From Ascarosepion bandense (lineage: Eukaryota; Mollusca; Cephalopoda; Sepiida; Sepiidae), in contig JBBBDQ010000403.1 of assembly GCA_037127315.1 (NCBI GenBank), forward strand, positions 1,500,001 through 1,564,000: a stretch of 64,000 bases of DNA, read 5' to 3'. Numbering within the stretch: the first letter of the stretch is position 1; each line of letters begins with the position of its first letter. This document shows, piece by piece, positions 30,801 through 35,175 of this stretch. The notes below the pieces were generated by a model that ran no database searches, was not told the origin of the DNA, and worked only from the letters and a program-made list of their open reading frames with translations. The position numbers and the translations under genes were made by a program.

Positions 30801-33619
30801 GTTGCCAACCAAGGCTATAGAACCCAATCTGTCTAGCTATTTAACACATAGCCGGAGGGAGAAGAGACGGATTAATACCTTTCCAAAAGGTATTTGCACG
30901 TAAGTGAATGCAACAAATTCAACTGGAATTCAAACTCGGCCAGTCTTATAACATGCTTAAATTTAACTAGTTGGGTCACCTGGAAAAAAAAAGTTTATTT
31001 GAGCAGTTACCATGAAAATATTTGTAGGACAGGCAGAAGGAAGCCATGTCACATGAGAAAGTGACTGGAGATGAAATACCTGGTCAGAATCGATTGTATT
31101 GCAGACCCTGCTCTGGGTTTTGTCAAGAATCTCAATATACACAGAAGGAGCACCAGACCAGATATAGCAACAGTATTCAATGCATGGATGAATGGTGGAT
31201 TTCTAAAAGTGCAAGATGGATTTTGAGAGAATTTTTTTTTTTTTTTTGCATGATACTGGGCCAACATTCCTTGCAACAGATTTAGTGATTGAGTCAATGT
31301 AGTCACTTCACTTTATGTTAGTGAAAAATATGAGACCAAGAAGGCATAGTGTTGCTTTCCTGAAAGATAACATCAGTCATCCTGATGGTAGGCAGAAAAA
31401 GTTCTGTGATGATTAAATAAATGAAAGCAGTTTTACTTTGAAGGCATTAAAATTTACAAACCATTTTTTGCTCCAGTTAACCACTGATTGGAGGTCTTTT
31501 CAAGAGTAGTTGCCAGGTTATTTTGTTGGATCTGTTTGATTTGCTACTGATAGTGTTCTCCAAGTAACATGTTACAGGTTGTTTTAGGTTACATGGAACT
31601 AACAGCAAGAGGCGATCTTTGATCTTATCTATTATTGAACCCCCAGGGTGGACTGTCTTTCAGGACTCTACTATTTTATCCATAGCAAAGTAGATTTCTT
31701 TTGCAAGAGCCTTAGTGTGAAATGGATGCAAACTGTTTTAACTAGAGTTTGAAATCTGTTTGCTAATTCCATCTTACATCCTGTTAACCATTAAGCTATC
31801 CACAATCCCTAAACGTTGTGTTTTCTAATTCATAATAGTGAGTAGTTAAGAACAGAAATATCATTGAATTATTAAGAAACATAAAAACCATACTTGTTTT
31901 AGATTCTTGTCTGGTGTTACAATAACCAGGAAATCCTTGCTTATCTGTTCTGTTCTGACAGCAAATCTAGTGTGTAATTTCCTTCATAGATTTCATCTTT
32001 CACATATTTTATGAATAAATTTGATTATCTTTCTTTTCATGTATAGAAAACAAACCAGGATGTCAGCGAAGATCATCTGCATCAAATTCTACAAGAAGTC
32101 GATTTGAACAGGAATGCACAGGTGGATATTGGAGAGTTCTTGCAGGTTTGTGATCATTTTCAGATATCATTTAGAAATTGAATGTGCACAGGAAAAACAT
32201 TTTAAAAATGCAAAAATCAATAAAAACATCAATGCCATGAAGATTTTTTTCCTTCAGTTGATAAATTAGAAAAATGGAAGTTTACAAAAGGATTAATATT
32301 AAATGAACTATTAAAAGAAAAATTAACTTTGAGATTAAAGACATTTGTACAATGTTTTGGTTGTCGTATGCTTCGGCCTTCTTCAGGTGCTAGGAATTTT
32401 GAACCAAACACTTTATTACAATCATTGGGATATATCTACCTCATTCCTTGAGTAAAGCCTCGATTGGAAGTGATGAGTTATCTCCCTCTAACCCTGCAAA
32501 TTACTTGTTCACCACTGCTGTAACCTAGTATTGAACTCACAAGTTGTTCTTGTCCTTAACGACACATGGCCCAGTGGATATAGATGTTGGTTAGTTCCTG
32601 ACTTGACTCTTATACCCCAGTGATTGTAATAAAGGGTTCGGCTTGAAATTCCCAGCACCTGAAGAAGGCCGGAGCGTACAACAGTCGAAACATCGTACAA
32701 ATGGCAACAAAGATGTGGACAACAGTCTGATTAATGTAAATACTACCGCATCTCAGAAATATAGACCAATACTTGAGATTCAAGATTTTAAATTGTTATT
32801 CAGATCCAATATCCTTATTATAAATTGTTATTCTCACATGATCAGCAAAGCTTTTTGAAATAGTAAAATGTTAATATATTTTAATACAGAATGGTCATTT
32901 TTTTTTTCTCATCTTACATTTCTCATTTTTCATTTTATCAAAATATTTTAGAAATCTCTTCATATCAATAATTATACAGACATTAATTTTTCTTGTCTGT
33001 CATTAGTTTTTCTATGTCTGGATCTCAAGTCAAGCCTCCTCCAATATTGTATGATTAAAATATTAGCTCTCCCCCACTTTCATCAATGTCAGTATCTACA
33101 CATTCTGGCATGGAACCTTGTTCTGCTTTTACACCTTCATCTAATTAACAATCTGTGAAACATACACTTTTGCAGCTAGAATCACATTATATGACTTGAG
33201 ATGATAAATAATAAAATGTCCTTTTGTTTTTCAATGAAAATGGTTAAAAGAATTGGTAGACATCTTGAAATTAAATCATTTTTTTAAAATTATTTTATCC
33301 TTTTGAAAAATTTTCTTAAGTAGTGCAATCTTATTTACCTAAAAGTGCACAAAATTATTTTTTAAAATATTTTACTTCATTTCTTAAATTTGCTGAAATG
33401 AAGTCCAGTGGAATCTTAAAATAAAAATTCTTATTTCTTTGTGATACATTGAAAGATACCACTTTTTTTTACAATTTATAACTTGTATATTTTCTGTTTT
33501 TTCTATTTTAGTTGATGAGTGCGCTGAAGACAGGAGCCATTTCCAACAACCGGCTGGCGTATGCTGTTCGAGACAGTTCTTCGTCTATACCTGTTGAACG
33601 AAGTGGAGGTGGCGTGTAG
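404..33619 (+). CDS. GPD2: Mitochondrial FAD-dependent glycerol-3-phosphate dehydrogenase, 3' nine exons (partial)
   Basis: The gene oxidises sn-glycerol 3-phosphate to dihydroxyacetone phosphate on the outer face of the inner mitochondrial membrane and passes electrons through FAD to ubiquinone (glycerol-phosphate shuttle). Exons are 404-489, 650-757, 1683-1817, 3443-3624, 4756-4887, 18353-18511, 21264-21449, 32047-32145 and 33512-33619. All introns are GT-AG and the reading frame is continuous through all junctions. They encode 397 residues, a little over half of the roughly 727-residue animal protein. Diagnostic blocks are NMGLLDPATSDGR, RRGDVLSAWSGIRPL, GGKWTTYR, MASMTGKRWPIVG, EEALPRIV and two EF-hand loops near the C-terminus, matching the order in vertebrate GPD2. 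The 5' exons (mitochondrial targeting sequence, Rossmann GxGxxG, most of the FAD domain) lie upstream of the window. Introns of 13.5 and 10.6 kb are filled with transposon debris. No frameshift or internal stop is seen, so the gene looks intact here. Confidence 0.97.
650..757 (+). CDS. GPD2: GPD2 exon b (residues 29-64)
   Basis: The exon completes a split glycine codon and reads TTDNACEVTDYPQPTEKEVQ, then ...RNYLSPDVR. It corresponds to the TTD...HP.P.E..I.FIL.E.RNYL block of animal GPD2. The donor is CGAG|GTGAGC, with phase 1 on both sides. Confidence 0.95.
1010..1075 (+). mobile_element. LINE-A 3' tail remnant
   Basis: The sequence 'tagtggcattatcacc' followed by 'ttgcttgggatgaactgatt' and a run of A matches the 3' end of the LINE-A family, best seen at 55700-55777 and 59520-59581. 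Only the last 60 or so bases survive, inside a GPD2 intron. Confidence 0.6.
1683..1817 (+). CDS. GPD2: GPD2 exon c (residues 65-109)
   Basis: The exon reads VRRGDVLSAWSGIRPLVSDP, then ...NHIIEVSNENLITIA. The RRGDV.(A/S)AWSGIRPLV block is highly conserved in the family. The acceptor is TGTGTAG and the donor GCAG|GTTTGT. Confidence 0.96.
2330..2645 (+). mobile_element. LINE-B fragment (C-terminal end of reverse transcriptase ORF)
   Basis: The + strand reads MATKRKLILNIKKRQLKFWG then HVMRK, with stops after it. This matches the 'RKL(I/L)..I(R/K)KRQL(R/K)..GHV.RK' tail found on the - strand at 45226-45423 in this window and in many non-LTR ORF2 proteins. A further segment near 2585-2640 (MWKTMIAYILKGHCTEK, after frame correction) is repeated at 15515-15575. 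It is a 5'-truncated, decayed insertion in an intron. Clade not assigned. Confidence 0.6.
2691..3350 (-). mobile_element. Helitron-like non-autonomous element with two tandem 3' ends
   Basis: Read on the - strand, the element starts TCTAAATCTAAACTT at 3350, preceded by A. A (TG)n tract follows, then a conserved body beginning 'attacctgtagactccgaaa'. It reaches a 3' hairpin CCCGagcaacgcCGGG and CTAG at 2839-2836, then continues 140 bp to a second hairpin and CTAG at 2694-2691, followed by T. TC...hairpin...CTRR ends inserted between A and T are the standard Helitron signature. It has no coding capacity. Related copies lie at 41712-42085, 52320-53017 and 55959-56184. Confidence 0.75.
3443..3624 (+). 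CDS. GPD2: GPD2 exon d (residues 110-170)
   Basis: The exon begins GGKWTTYRHMAEETVDKAIE, the conserved FAD-contacting GGKWTTYR motif, and ends ...LFIRLVQDFGLENE. It joins the FAD-oxidoreductase part to the C-terminal alpha-glycerophosphate oxidase domain. The donor is GAG|GTGAGC, phase 0. Confidence 0.96.
4756..4887 (+). CDS. GPD2: GPD2 exon e (residues 171-214)
   Basis: The exon reads VAQHLASTYGDRAFKVAKMA, then SMTGKRWPIVGRRLHEEYPYIEAE in two adjoining stretches. It is a phase-0 exon of 44 codons. Its intron, 4888-18352, is the longest in the window and holds two Penelope-like elements. Confidence 0.96.
5227..6020 (-). repeat. Left inverted arm of Penelope-like element PLE-1
   Basis: This segment is an imperfect reverse complement of about 7435-8170. 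On the - strand it contains a degenerate copy of the PLE endonuclease tail (LKVRLQEHHKVI-like at about 5980-6012). Then come the 3' unit with tRNA-like boxes (A-box-like at about 5537-5547, B-box-like at about 5500-5512) and the hammerhead-like motif (5305-5349). PLEs often carry such partial copies in inverted orientation at the 5' side. Confidence 0.7.
6048..6606 (+). pseudogene. PLE-1 reverse transcriptase remnant
   Basis: After frame correction the + strand reads VMDKTEYTKKLEDLIRSGSY, then DPTLKTE. An open stretch at 6292-6606 follows with PLSHFLVDMIDPLIGKSPSY, then AQNFAHFVELRKDVPIQCNQ, VSLYMVNLF and TLSIVRDRL. The order matches PLE reverse transcriptases: the 'DK.(E/D)Y..KL' lead, the 'PT(Y/H)..A..L...L.PL.G......N..HFV' block, and the palm motif 'VSFDV.SLFT', here decayed to VSLYMVNLF. 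Internal stops and a missing YGLPKIHK region show it is dead. A mariner remnant interrupts it downstream. Confidence 0.75.
6608..7145 (-). mobile_element. Mariner transposase fragment (mariner-1) inside PLE-1
   Basis: The - strand reads AKQWLDKCYFDSALSETTVK at about 7020-6960, then a WYADFKNG-like block. Later come FSMRKLCSK and LLTVVQKQQCINNSERCLQL at 6724-6610. These are the N-terminal helix-turn-helix part and the linker of a Tc1/mariner transposase. The catalytic half is absent. PLE-1 coding sequence resumes near 7150, so the mariner went into an existing PLE. Confidence 0.75.
7150..7680 (+). pseudogene. PLE-1 C-terminal region with GIY-YIG endonuclease remnant
   Basis: After frame correction the + strand reads IALVCLPYVKQLSEKI, then PLKVRLQEHRKAI, EKSDIADHIWREKGDHHPIL and ESAYMLSYKNL. 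This matches the PLE tail: a 'LPYV...SEKI.R' block, then a GIY-YIG nuclease with '(T)R..EH...I' and '(S).(I/V)A.H....(G)H' signatures. Several stops interrupt it. Its 3' part is duplicated in inverted orientation in the left arm. Confidence 0.75.
7840..8170 (+). repeat. PLE-1 3' unit with tRNA-like and hammerhead-like motifs (right arm)
   Basis: This is the 3' part of the right arm. A degenerate tRNA-like head (tggccctata... at 7861, gagttcaatatc at about 7894) is followed by a conserved body and then ctgaaaaaggagcatacaat... with gaaac at about 8077-8081. The same unit recurs at 5227-5590 (-), 14245-14720 (+), 32330-32545 (-) and 32563-32765 (+). Confidence 0.65.
8215..8830 (+). repeat. Interrupted repeat related to 11120-11290, with TA microsatellite
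   Basis: The text 'tgtgtatcctcactgatttc' and flanks at 8290-8360, and 'ttttaggcatgtcagattaa' at 8750-8780, both occur close together at 11120-11290. The two halves here are separated by about 390 bp including (TA)n at 8690-8740. No coding sequence is seen. Confidence 0.5.
8831..9180. other. AT-rich intron sequence without recognised feature
   Basis: I see no ORF, repeat family or structured motif here beyond general AT richness. Confidence 0.6.
9190..11120 (-). pseudogene. Nearly full-length Penelope-like element PLE-2 (decayed)
   Basis: Reading down the - strand from 11.1 kb, the parts come in PLE order. First is LVNRQIEVINDN (about 11040), then LNLGPNCNIY (about 10900) and KKADKANIFVVINKSDYNSK (about 10800-10740). 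YGSI.THKPNFPLHP.ISQI (about 10570-10480) follows, then VSMGSVLGPTFSNFYMAN (about 10210-10155). The catalytic Asp-Asp survives as GATGAT near 10088-10093 but is one base out of frame. A linker follows (CPNYYKIALIHNL, LPQRTLNIS). Last is a GIY-YIG nuclease: CPLGECIS-type entry, YVGFMTTALPRHLTLHMPDH at about 9420-9360, then SISRHLQHSC and NTIILHQENNKFKLQI. Poly(A)/poly(T) expansions and stops disrupt it. The endonuclease stretch is still open for 97 codons (9180-9473). Confidence 0.8.
11120..11290 (+). repeat. Repeat shared with 8215-8830
   Basis: The segment 'tcttttaggcacatcagatt' followed within 100 bp by 'tgcgtatcctcactgatttc' is the uninterrupted version of the repeat seen split at 8215-8830. 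It sits directly upstream of PLE-2 on the - strand and may be part of that element's terminal region. Confidence 0.5.
11566..12030 (-). other. Diverged relative of the TTAA MITE family, with a 143-codon open frame
   Basis: At 11920-12030 the text 'actggctgctcagtcactga' and 'tgtttccttataaggaaac' matches the interior of the MITEs at 40.3 kb and 61 kb. A - strand open frame (11997-11566) starts MTEQPVLLLVEIFKILFF. The MITE copies give MTEQSVLLSFEIYKIFLF in the same frame. I do not recognise a protein family in the remaining ~110 residues. Terminal repeats are not visible here. It may be an older or longer member of the family; a coding role is unproven. Confidence 0.35.
12031..13450. other. Intron stretch with no recognised gene
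   Basis: The sequence is AT-rich. A - strand open frame of 107 codons (13027-12704, including KRKITHFIHHMAQSRILSEN) matches no family I know. Parts near 12860-12890 and 12995-13035 resemble the reverse complement of 17280-17350, so this is probably another interspersed repeat. Confidence 0.4.
13480..13870 (+). mobile_element. LINE-B fragment
   Basis: After frame correction the + strand at 13745-13860 reads RIGIVKCLFTTEQCIKGLEN, then ILRNKGKF. This parallels 'IGTAKDAFQRLSRVLRNRKI' on the - strand at 45600-45700. Multiple stops are present and no ends were identified. Confidence 0.5.
13909..14115 (-). mobile_element. LINE-A 3' end
   Basis: A T-run at 13909-13938 (poly(A) on the - strand) is followed by the complement of the LINE-A 3' terminus, 'aatcatatcaccccaagcaa'. 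A 3' UTR segment then includes 'ggtggagtgtgaaccgggcg'. The same UTR is present on the + strand at 59400-59581. It is 5' truncated. Confidence 0.75.
14245..14720 (+). repeat. tRNA-headed unit with hammerhead-like motif, split by a LINE-A scrap
   Basis: The head has a perfect RNA polymerase III A-box match, TGGCCCAGTGG at 14253-14263, and a B-box-like GAGTTCAATACC at 14315-14326. A short LINE-A tail complement (tttataatcatttcacccca, about 14350-14380) follows. The body carries CTGAAGA at 14599-14605, then stem GGCTG / CAGCC (14607-14611 and 14622-14626), then AAAAC. The family consensus after the stem is GAAAC. It resembles a SINE or retrozyme-like unit linked to PLE-1. Confidence 0.55.
14755..15110 (-). 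mobile_element. LINE-A C-terminal ORF fragment
   Basis: The - strand frame (15092-14760) reads CHNVTSLYLFYKYFYDNCSD, then ELSSSLVPRLYKVNTRLVAR and FYANSFFSHI. It aligns with the better copy at 55257-55577 (DVASLCLFYKYF..., ELRSLVPPKYEF, FYSNSFFPRTSRLWNSLP). This is the post-RT C-terminal domain of a CR1/Jockey-like LINE. It keeps the uninterrupted site that holds a SINE in the copies at 19 kb and 30.7 kb. Confidence 0.7.
15390..15600 (+). mobile_element. LINE-B 3' scrap
   Basis: 'actggagagccatgattgct' with 'atcttgaagggatacaggac' parallels 2580-2640, near the end of another LINE-B copy. A short tandem duplication 'tttgtctctttgacaaattt' lies at 15408-15452. Confidence 0.45.
15660..16330. other. 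AT-rich intron sequence, no feature recognised
   Basis: Poly(T) at 15660-15674 and several A-runs are present. I recognise no coding or repeat family. Confidence 0.55.
16340..16970 (-). mobile_element. LINE-B fragment, antisense
   Basis: The sequence parallels 45280-45700 at nucleotide level (for example 'agaaccacatttctgttgcc' and the poly-Q-like 'ttgttgttgctc' region). On the - strand it carries the decayed C-terminal RT tail of LINE-B. The + strand open frame at 16509-16745 is only its complement. Confidence 0.55.
17901..18039 (-). mobile_element. SINE-B (tRNA-derived)
   Basis: The - strand starts CCCCGTGGCCCAGGGGTAGA, which contains an A-box match (GTGGCCCAGGGG), and has GGGTTTCAAGCCTGG as B-box. 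The spacing is tRNA-like. The tail ends at a TA microsatellite. The second copy is at 25287-25428. It is a SINE, not a tRNA gene: the acceptor stem and cloverleaf are not conserved. Confidence 0.75.
18353..18511 (+). CDS. GPD2: GPD2 exon f (residues 215-267)
   Basis: The exon reads VRYAIREYACSAVDILARRT, then RLSFCNATAAEEALPRIVDI and ...KWTKEQKK. It has 53 codons in phase 0, acceptor TATTTATTCTAG and donor AAG|GTATTT. It belongs to the helical C-terminal domain before the EF-hands. Confidence 0.96.
18735..20470 (-). mobile_element. LINE-A with endonuclease and RT pieces, split by a SINE
   Basis: On the - strand, pieces of one LINE come in order. The endonuclease end includes QPVDNSDQTAVVISF and LSTDWD (20445-20230). 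Next is IPGKTKTS-like then PKQPPWSTGITFQL (20130-20040). The start of RT is ISKLDTHKAYGLDAI then LAIVLKKYAPELALVL (19710-19630), matching the 'LD..KA.GPD.I...(V/L)LK' RT entry of CR1/Jockey-like LINEs. Most of RT is then deleted, and the C-terminal domain (19440-18840) ends in a tail at 18745-18765. A SINE sits at 19041-19348 inside the C-terminal domain. Confidence 0.75.
19041..19348 (-). mobile_element. SINE-A, full-length copy inside LINE-A
   Basis: The - strand starts GATGTGCGTTGTGGTGCAGT, containing the A-box TGGTGCAGTGG. It has GAGTTCGAATTGC as B-box about 45 bp later. A body with 'taaataacaggacacattgg' and 'taccacagaaagcaatggca' follows, and the tail is 'cacttaactgactgactag'. The length is about 308 bp. 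It is the most complete copy and a reference for those at 30682-30941, 47870-48101 and 49575-49747. Confidence 0.8.
20740..21125 (+). mobile_element. LINE-B fragment
   Basis: After frame correction the + strand reads RKLVLTIRQLKFLRHLRKED, parallel to the 'RKL.L.IRKRQLR.LGHV.RK' tail of LINE-B, then a decayed 3' part with 'taaccatgatggcctgcata'. No ends were identified. Confidence 0.5.
21264..21449 (+). CDS. GPD2: GPD2 exon g with EF-hand 1 (residues 268-329)
   Basis: There are 62 codons in phase 0. The first part (ANIDHCKQFLRREMG...) links to the calcium-binding module. Loop residues 312-323 read DCDNKGFITIND, with Asp at positions 1, 3 and 12 and Gly at 6. Position 12 is Asp rather than the commoner Glu, as in human GPD2. 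The donor is AAA|GTAAGT, a full consensus. Confidence 0.96.
21871..22690 (+). repeat. Direct repeat, left copy, flanking PLE-4
   Basis: It shares with 24497-25260 several long blocks: 'cttacatgtatcctatattg', 'taaagtgaatttaatagttg', 'ctgattaagggggtttggct' and 'caaaatagctacttttgtag'. It contains TA/TG microsatellites near 22050-22080 and 22655-22690. It is probably the terminal repeat (pLTR) of a Penelope-like element. The - strand 60-codon frame inside looks incidental. Confidence 0.6.
22901..23087 (-). mobile_element. SINE-A, degenerate copy
   Basis: The order of landmarks matches SINE-A: 'tggctgacaaccaaggcaat', 'taaagccataactggagcaa', 'cactactgcacatcc' on the + strand. The tRNA boxes are eroded. 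Confidence 0.6.
23150..23590 (+). pseudogene. PLE-4 GIY-YIG endonuclease remnant
   Basis: The + strand reads CRNPKDCPLHNNCLVSSIVY, then KKVYISSTKNPFNTRWYQRT, LSFNNSSYKYSTSLSKHYWS and LKERQNTHC. After a stop, frame-shifted pieces recall CDLCL.EKL.I. This is the classic layout of PLE nucleases: Cys-rich entry '(C)R...CPL...C', 'YIG.T...FK.R...H', 'ST.LSKH.W.LK', and the Cys-rich tail. The YIG glycine is replaced by serine (YIS), and stops follow, so it is inactive. It lies between the two direct repeats of this region. Confidence 0.75.
23690..24110. other. GC-rich island of unknown nature
   Basis: This stretch of about 420 bp is clearly richer in G (on the + strand) and in CpG than its surroundings. 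It has recurring 'ggtgttggat/ttggccggat/cggtgttgg' words. It begins right after a 23-base T-run at 23640-23663. An open frame of 72 codons (23783-24001) has Trp/Cys/Val-rich content with no family resemblance. I cannot name it. Confidence 0.4.
24150..24500 (+). repeat. TG/TA-rich low-complexity stretch
   Basis: Variants of 'tatgtgtgtatatgt' fill the stretch. A 142-codon frame at 24080-24508 is made of Tyr/Cys/Ile/Val-rich low complexity and is not a gene. Confidence 0.6.
24497..25260 (+). repeat. Direct repeat, right copy, flanking PLE-4
   Basis: The partner of 21871-22690, with the same block order and orientation. A third, partial and rearranged copy of the 'caaaatagctactttgtagt' end lies at 50480-50760. 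Confidence 0.6.
25287..25428 (-). mobile_element. SINE-B, second copy
   Basis: The + strand 'gtcatctgcagacagatctg' and 'aacccaggattgaaacctaa' align with the copy at 17901-18039 throughout. The A-box has decayed (GTGGCCTAGGGTTAGAATC on the - strand). It follows the PLE-4 right repeat directly. Confidence 0.7.
25461..26770. other. Intron stretch without recognised feature
   Basis: Ordinary AT-rich sequence. No repeat family or ORF is supported. Confidence 0.6.
26773..26922 (+). mobile_element. SINE-A, degenerate 5' part
   Basis: The landmarks 'gatgtgtgggtagtg', 'aagtttgaattctagttgaa', 'cacttactcacaaataccct' and 'tccagctatgggttaaatag' follow SINE-A order on the + strand. The 3' half is missing. 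Confidence 0.6.
27328..27475 (+). mobile_element. SINE-A, degenerate 5' part
   Basis: 'gatgtgtaggtcgtgtaata', 'agcagaatttaaatttcagc' and 'cttcatctatgggttaaata' mark a decayed SINE-A. The 87-codon frame over it is incidental. Confidence 0.5.
27661..27820. repeat. TA and CA microsatellites
   Basis: (TA)n at about 27663-27706 and (CA)n at 27791-27819 lie inside GPD2 intron 21450-32046. Confidence 0.9.
28311..28370. repeat. 60-bp foldback element
   Basis: The ends ACAAAGTGAGGGAT and the complement of ATCCCCCACTTTGT form a near-perfect inverted repeat around an AT-rich centre. Relatives ('agtgggggatctg...gatcccccact') lie at 40172-40222 and about 61167-61224. Confidence 0.6.
28400..30170. other. 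Intron stretch without recognised feature
   Basis: AT-rich sequence with a few short CAG/CAA-rich words near 29290-29340. No gene or repeat family identified. Confidence 0.55.
30175..30242. repeat. Short foldback element
   Basis: The ends CCCACCTAATGGTAA and TTACCATTATGTGGG are inverted. A very similar unit is at 60479-60544. The interior ('agctagatgaagatac...') is also conserved between the two. Confidence 0.6.
30362..31720 (-). mobile_element. LINE-A RT and C-terminal fragment, split by a SINE
   Basis: On the - strand, after frame corrections, pieces match the second half of a CR1/Jockey-like RT: LENTISSKSNRSN, TTLEKTSNQWLTGAKNGL, NTMPSWSHIF and SSMH.ILLLYLVWCSFCILR, then FLTKPRAGSAIQSILTRYF. 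The last blocks correspond to 'EYCSHIW.G....LD..Q.R....I'. The C-terminal domain and tail run to the T-run at 30357-30368. SINE-A is inserted at 30682-30941, at the same LINE position as in the 19-kb copy. Confidence 0.7.
30682..30941 (-). mobile_element. SINE-A, head-truncated copy inside LINE-A
   Basis: It aligns with 19041-19348 from the tail 'gttagtcaattaagtgccat' through the body to the B-box region ('ggaattcaaactcgg'). The A-box part is missing, replaced by about 20 bp before LINE-A sequence resumes. Confidence 0.75.
32047..32145 (+). CDS. GPD2: GPD2 exon h with EF-hand 2 (residues 330-362)
   Basis: There are 33 codons in phase 0. Loop residues 348-359 read DLNRNAQVDIGE: Asp 1, Asn 3, Asn 5 and Glu 12 are present. 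Position 6, normally Gly, is Ala; the human loop has Gly there. The acceptor is ATGTATAG and the donor CAG|GTTTGT. Confidence 0.96.
32330..32545 (-). repeat. PLE-linked unit with hammerhead-like motif, inverted left partner
   Basis: The - strand reads from a B-box-like TGTGAGTTCAATACTAGG (about 32545-32527) through the shared body to CTGAAGAAGGCCGAAGCATA at about 32387-32368, then CAACCAAAACATTGTACA. It forms an inverted pair with 32563-32765. Confidence 0.65.
32563..32765 (+). repeat. PLE-linked unit with hammerhead-like motif, right partner
   Basis: The A-box TGGCCCAGTGG is at 32567-32577. Then comes the body 'agtgattgtaataaagggtt', CTGAAGAAGGCCGGAGCGTA near 32657-32676, CAGTCGAAACATCGTACAAA near 32682-32701, and a 3' part with 'ggcaacaaagatgtggacaa'. 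The motif fits the hammerhead order CUGANGA - stem II - GAAA(C) - NUH, with some stem mismatches. Confidence 0.6.
33512..33619 (+). CDS. GPD2: GPD2 last coding exon i (residues 363-397, stop)
   Basis: The exon reads LMSALKTGAISNNRLAYAVR, then ...SIPVERSGGGV and TAG at 33617-33619. The ending SIPVERSGGGV matches the conserved IPVDRSCGGL ending of vertebrate GPD2, so the C-terminus is complete. Confidence 0.96.
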   Translation: MMSALKTGAISNNRLAYAVRDSSSSIPVERSGGGV

Positions 33620-34193
33620 CCATTTATTTGTTGTATATCTAAACTTATATCTCTCGTCTGTTCTTAGTAGGCTTTTTTTCAGTGTTTCCTTTTATACCAT
33701 TCCAGTGACCCTTCCCACTAAAGTGCAAAGTGTAGGAAGTGTAGGAAGCTGCTGCTTGTATACTCATAAACAGGGGATTTTGACTGATATAAAAACTGAT
33801 ATAAAAATTGATGGGTTTTCGTCATTATTATTCATGGATTTTATAAGACTGTGAAGATCCCAAAAATCTTCAACAGCATATCACTTACAAATACTAATGA
33901 AAATTAGTATTGATTCATTTTGATTTCTGGTTATTTAGCAAGTAGAGCATTTATTTTTTTTTCTCTAAATTAGTCTAAATATAATCATTTTATTTTTTTT
34001 TTTCATTTATAATCTGTTCATAATTTTTTGACCATGTTTATATTTTTTGATTCGATATCTCGATTTATTGTTACTAATATAATATTATATATTGTCGTTT
34101 GAAGTTTTGTTTTAATATTTTCATCCATACACACACATACACACACACACAGTGGCTTTACCTATCTGATCATCCTTTTGGATTTAAAATATA

Positions 34194-34232
<39 letters not shown>

Positions 34233-35175
34233 TTATCTTATATTTATTAAAATGCTGAAGTAGGAGCCTGAAACAATTTAAAAAAAATATACATTTATTT
34301 ATAGCTTTTTGAGTTTCTGGAACTTATATATAATTGACTAAATGTCTTGTATAAGACATTCAAACCTTATTTCTCAATTGAGCTTTGGTGCTTATCATTA
34401 TGGTCTTGTACATTTCAATGTGCTGATATTACCAATTTATTATTTCAAATGATTCATTGCTATTCTTTTGATTTAACGAAATAATAAATTTTTTTCATTG
34501 GTTATTCTTTAATATATTCAATATTTGATTTTTTTTCCTATACTCATAGAATTGCAATATTTTAATTATTTTTATGACAGATGAATATTAAATATGAAAT
34601 TATAATATAGTATTTTATTGTTACTTTCAAATAGTACATATTTTATATTTATATAAATTTGTGTCAGTACTTTTCAGTAGGTGTTTGAAAAGGGCATTGA
34701 TATATTAAAATATGAGGCTTATAGCTATTTGTTGGTTTTATTTTTATGAATAAATTCCTGTGCATGCCCACCTGAAAAATATCATAAATGTTTGATTTGT
34801 ACATAGCTGTTACTTTTTCATCTTGTTTTTTTTTATATTGTACAATCACATAAGCAGATTTAATCAAAACTGTTTTGTTTAAATATTCAACAAGTTATGA
34901 CTTAATCAGTTCATAAGAAATTTGGAGTGCTTGCTTTTGAATAAATAAAAGTAATTTGATTATAAAATCTCAAATGTTATATCATTTATTTCTATTTAAC
35001 TCTATTCTTAATTATTCAATTTAAAAAGTTATGACAATAACTTTTGATTTCTTGTTGATTTTTGTGTTATTGAGCATGTTCACCAGTTTAAAAAGCATTT
35101 TTGATTGTTTTCTGTTTTGTTATTTTAAGAAGGTATCTGTGAGTTTTGAAACAAAATAAAATGAAATAAATTGTT
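33620..35175 (+). promoter_or_regulatory. GPD2 3' UTR and candidate polyadenylation signals
   Basis: AT-rich sequence follows the stop. AATAAA occurs at 34483-34488, 34749-34754, twice overlapping at 34940-34949, and at 35155-35160 and 35165-35170. The double signal at 34940 is followed by T-rich sequence and is my preferred site; the others could be alternative sites. A (CA)n run at 34133-34152 and a (TA)n run at about 34198-34230 lie inside. No transcript data are available to fix the end. Confidence 0.5.

Noticed and set aside
33561..33854. 97-codon frame overlapping the last GPD2 exon
   Set aside because: It is out of frame with GPD2 and runs into the 3' UTR; a shadow frame.
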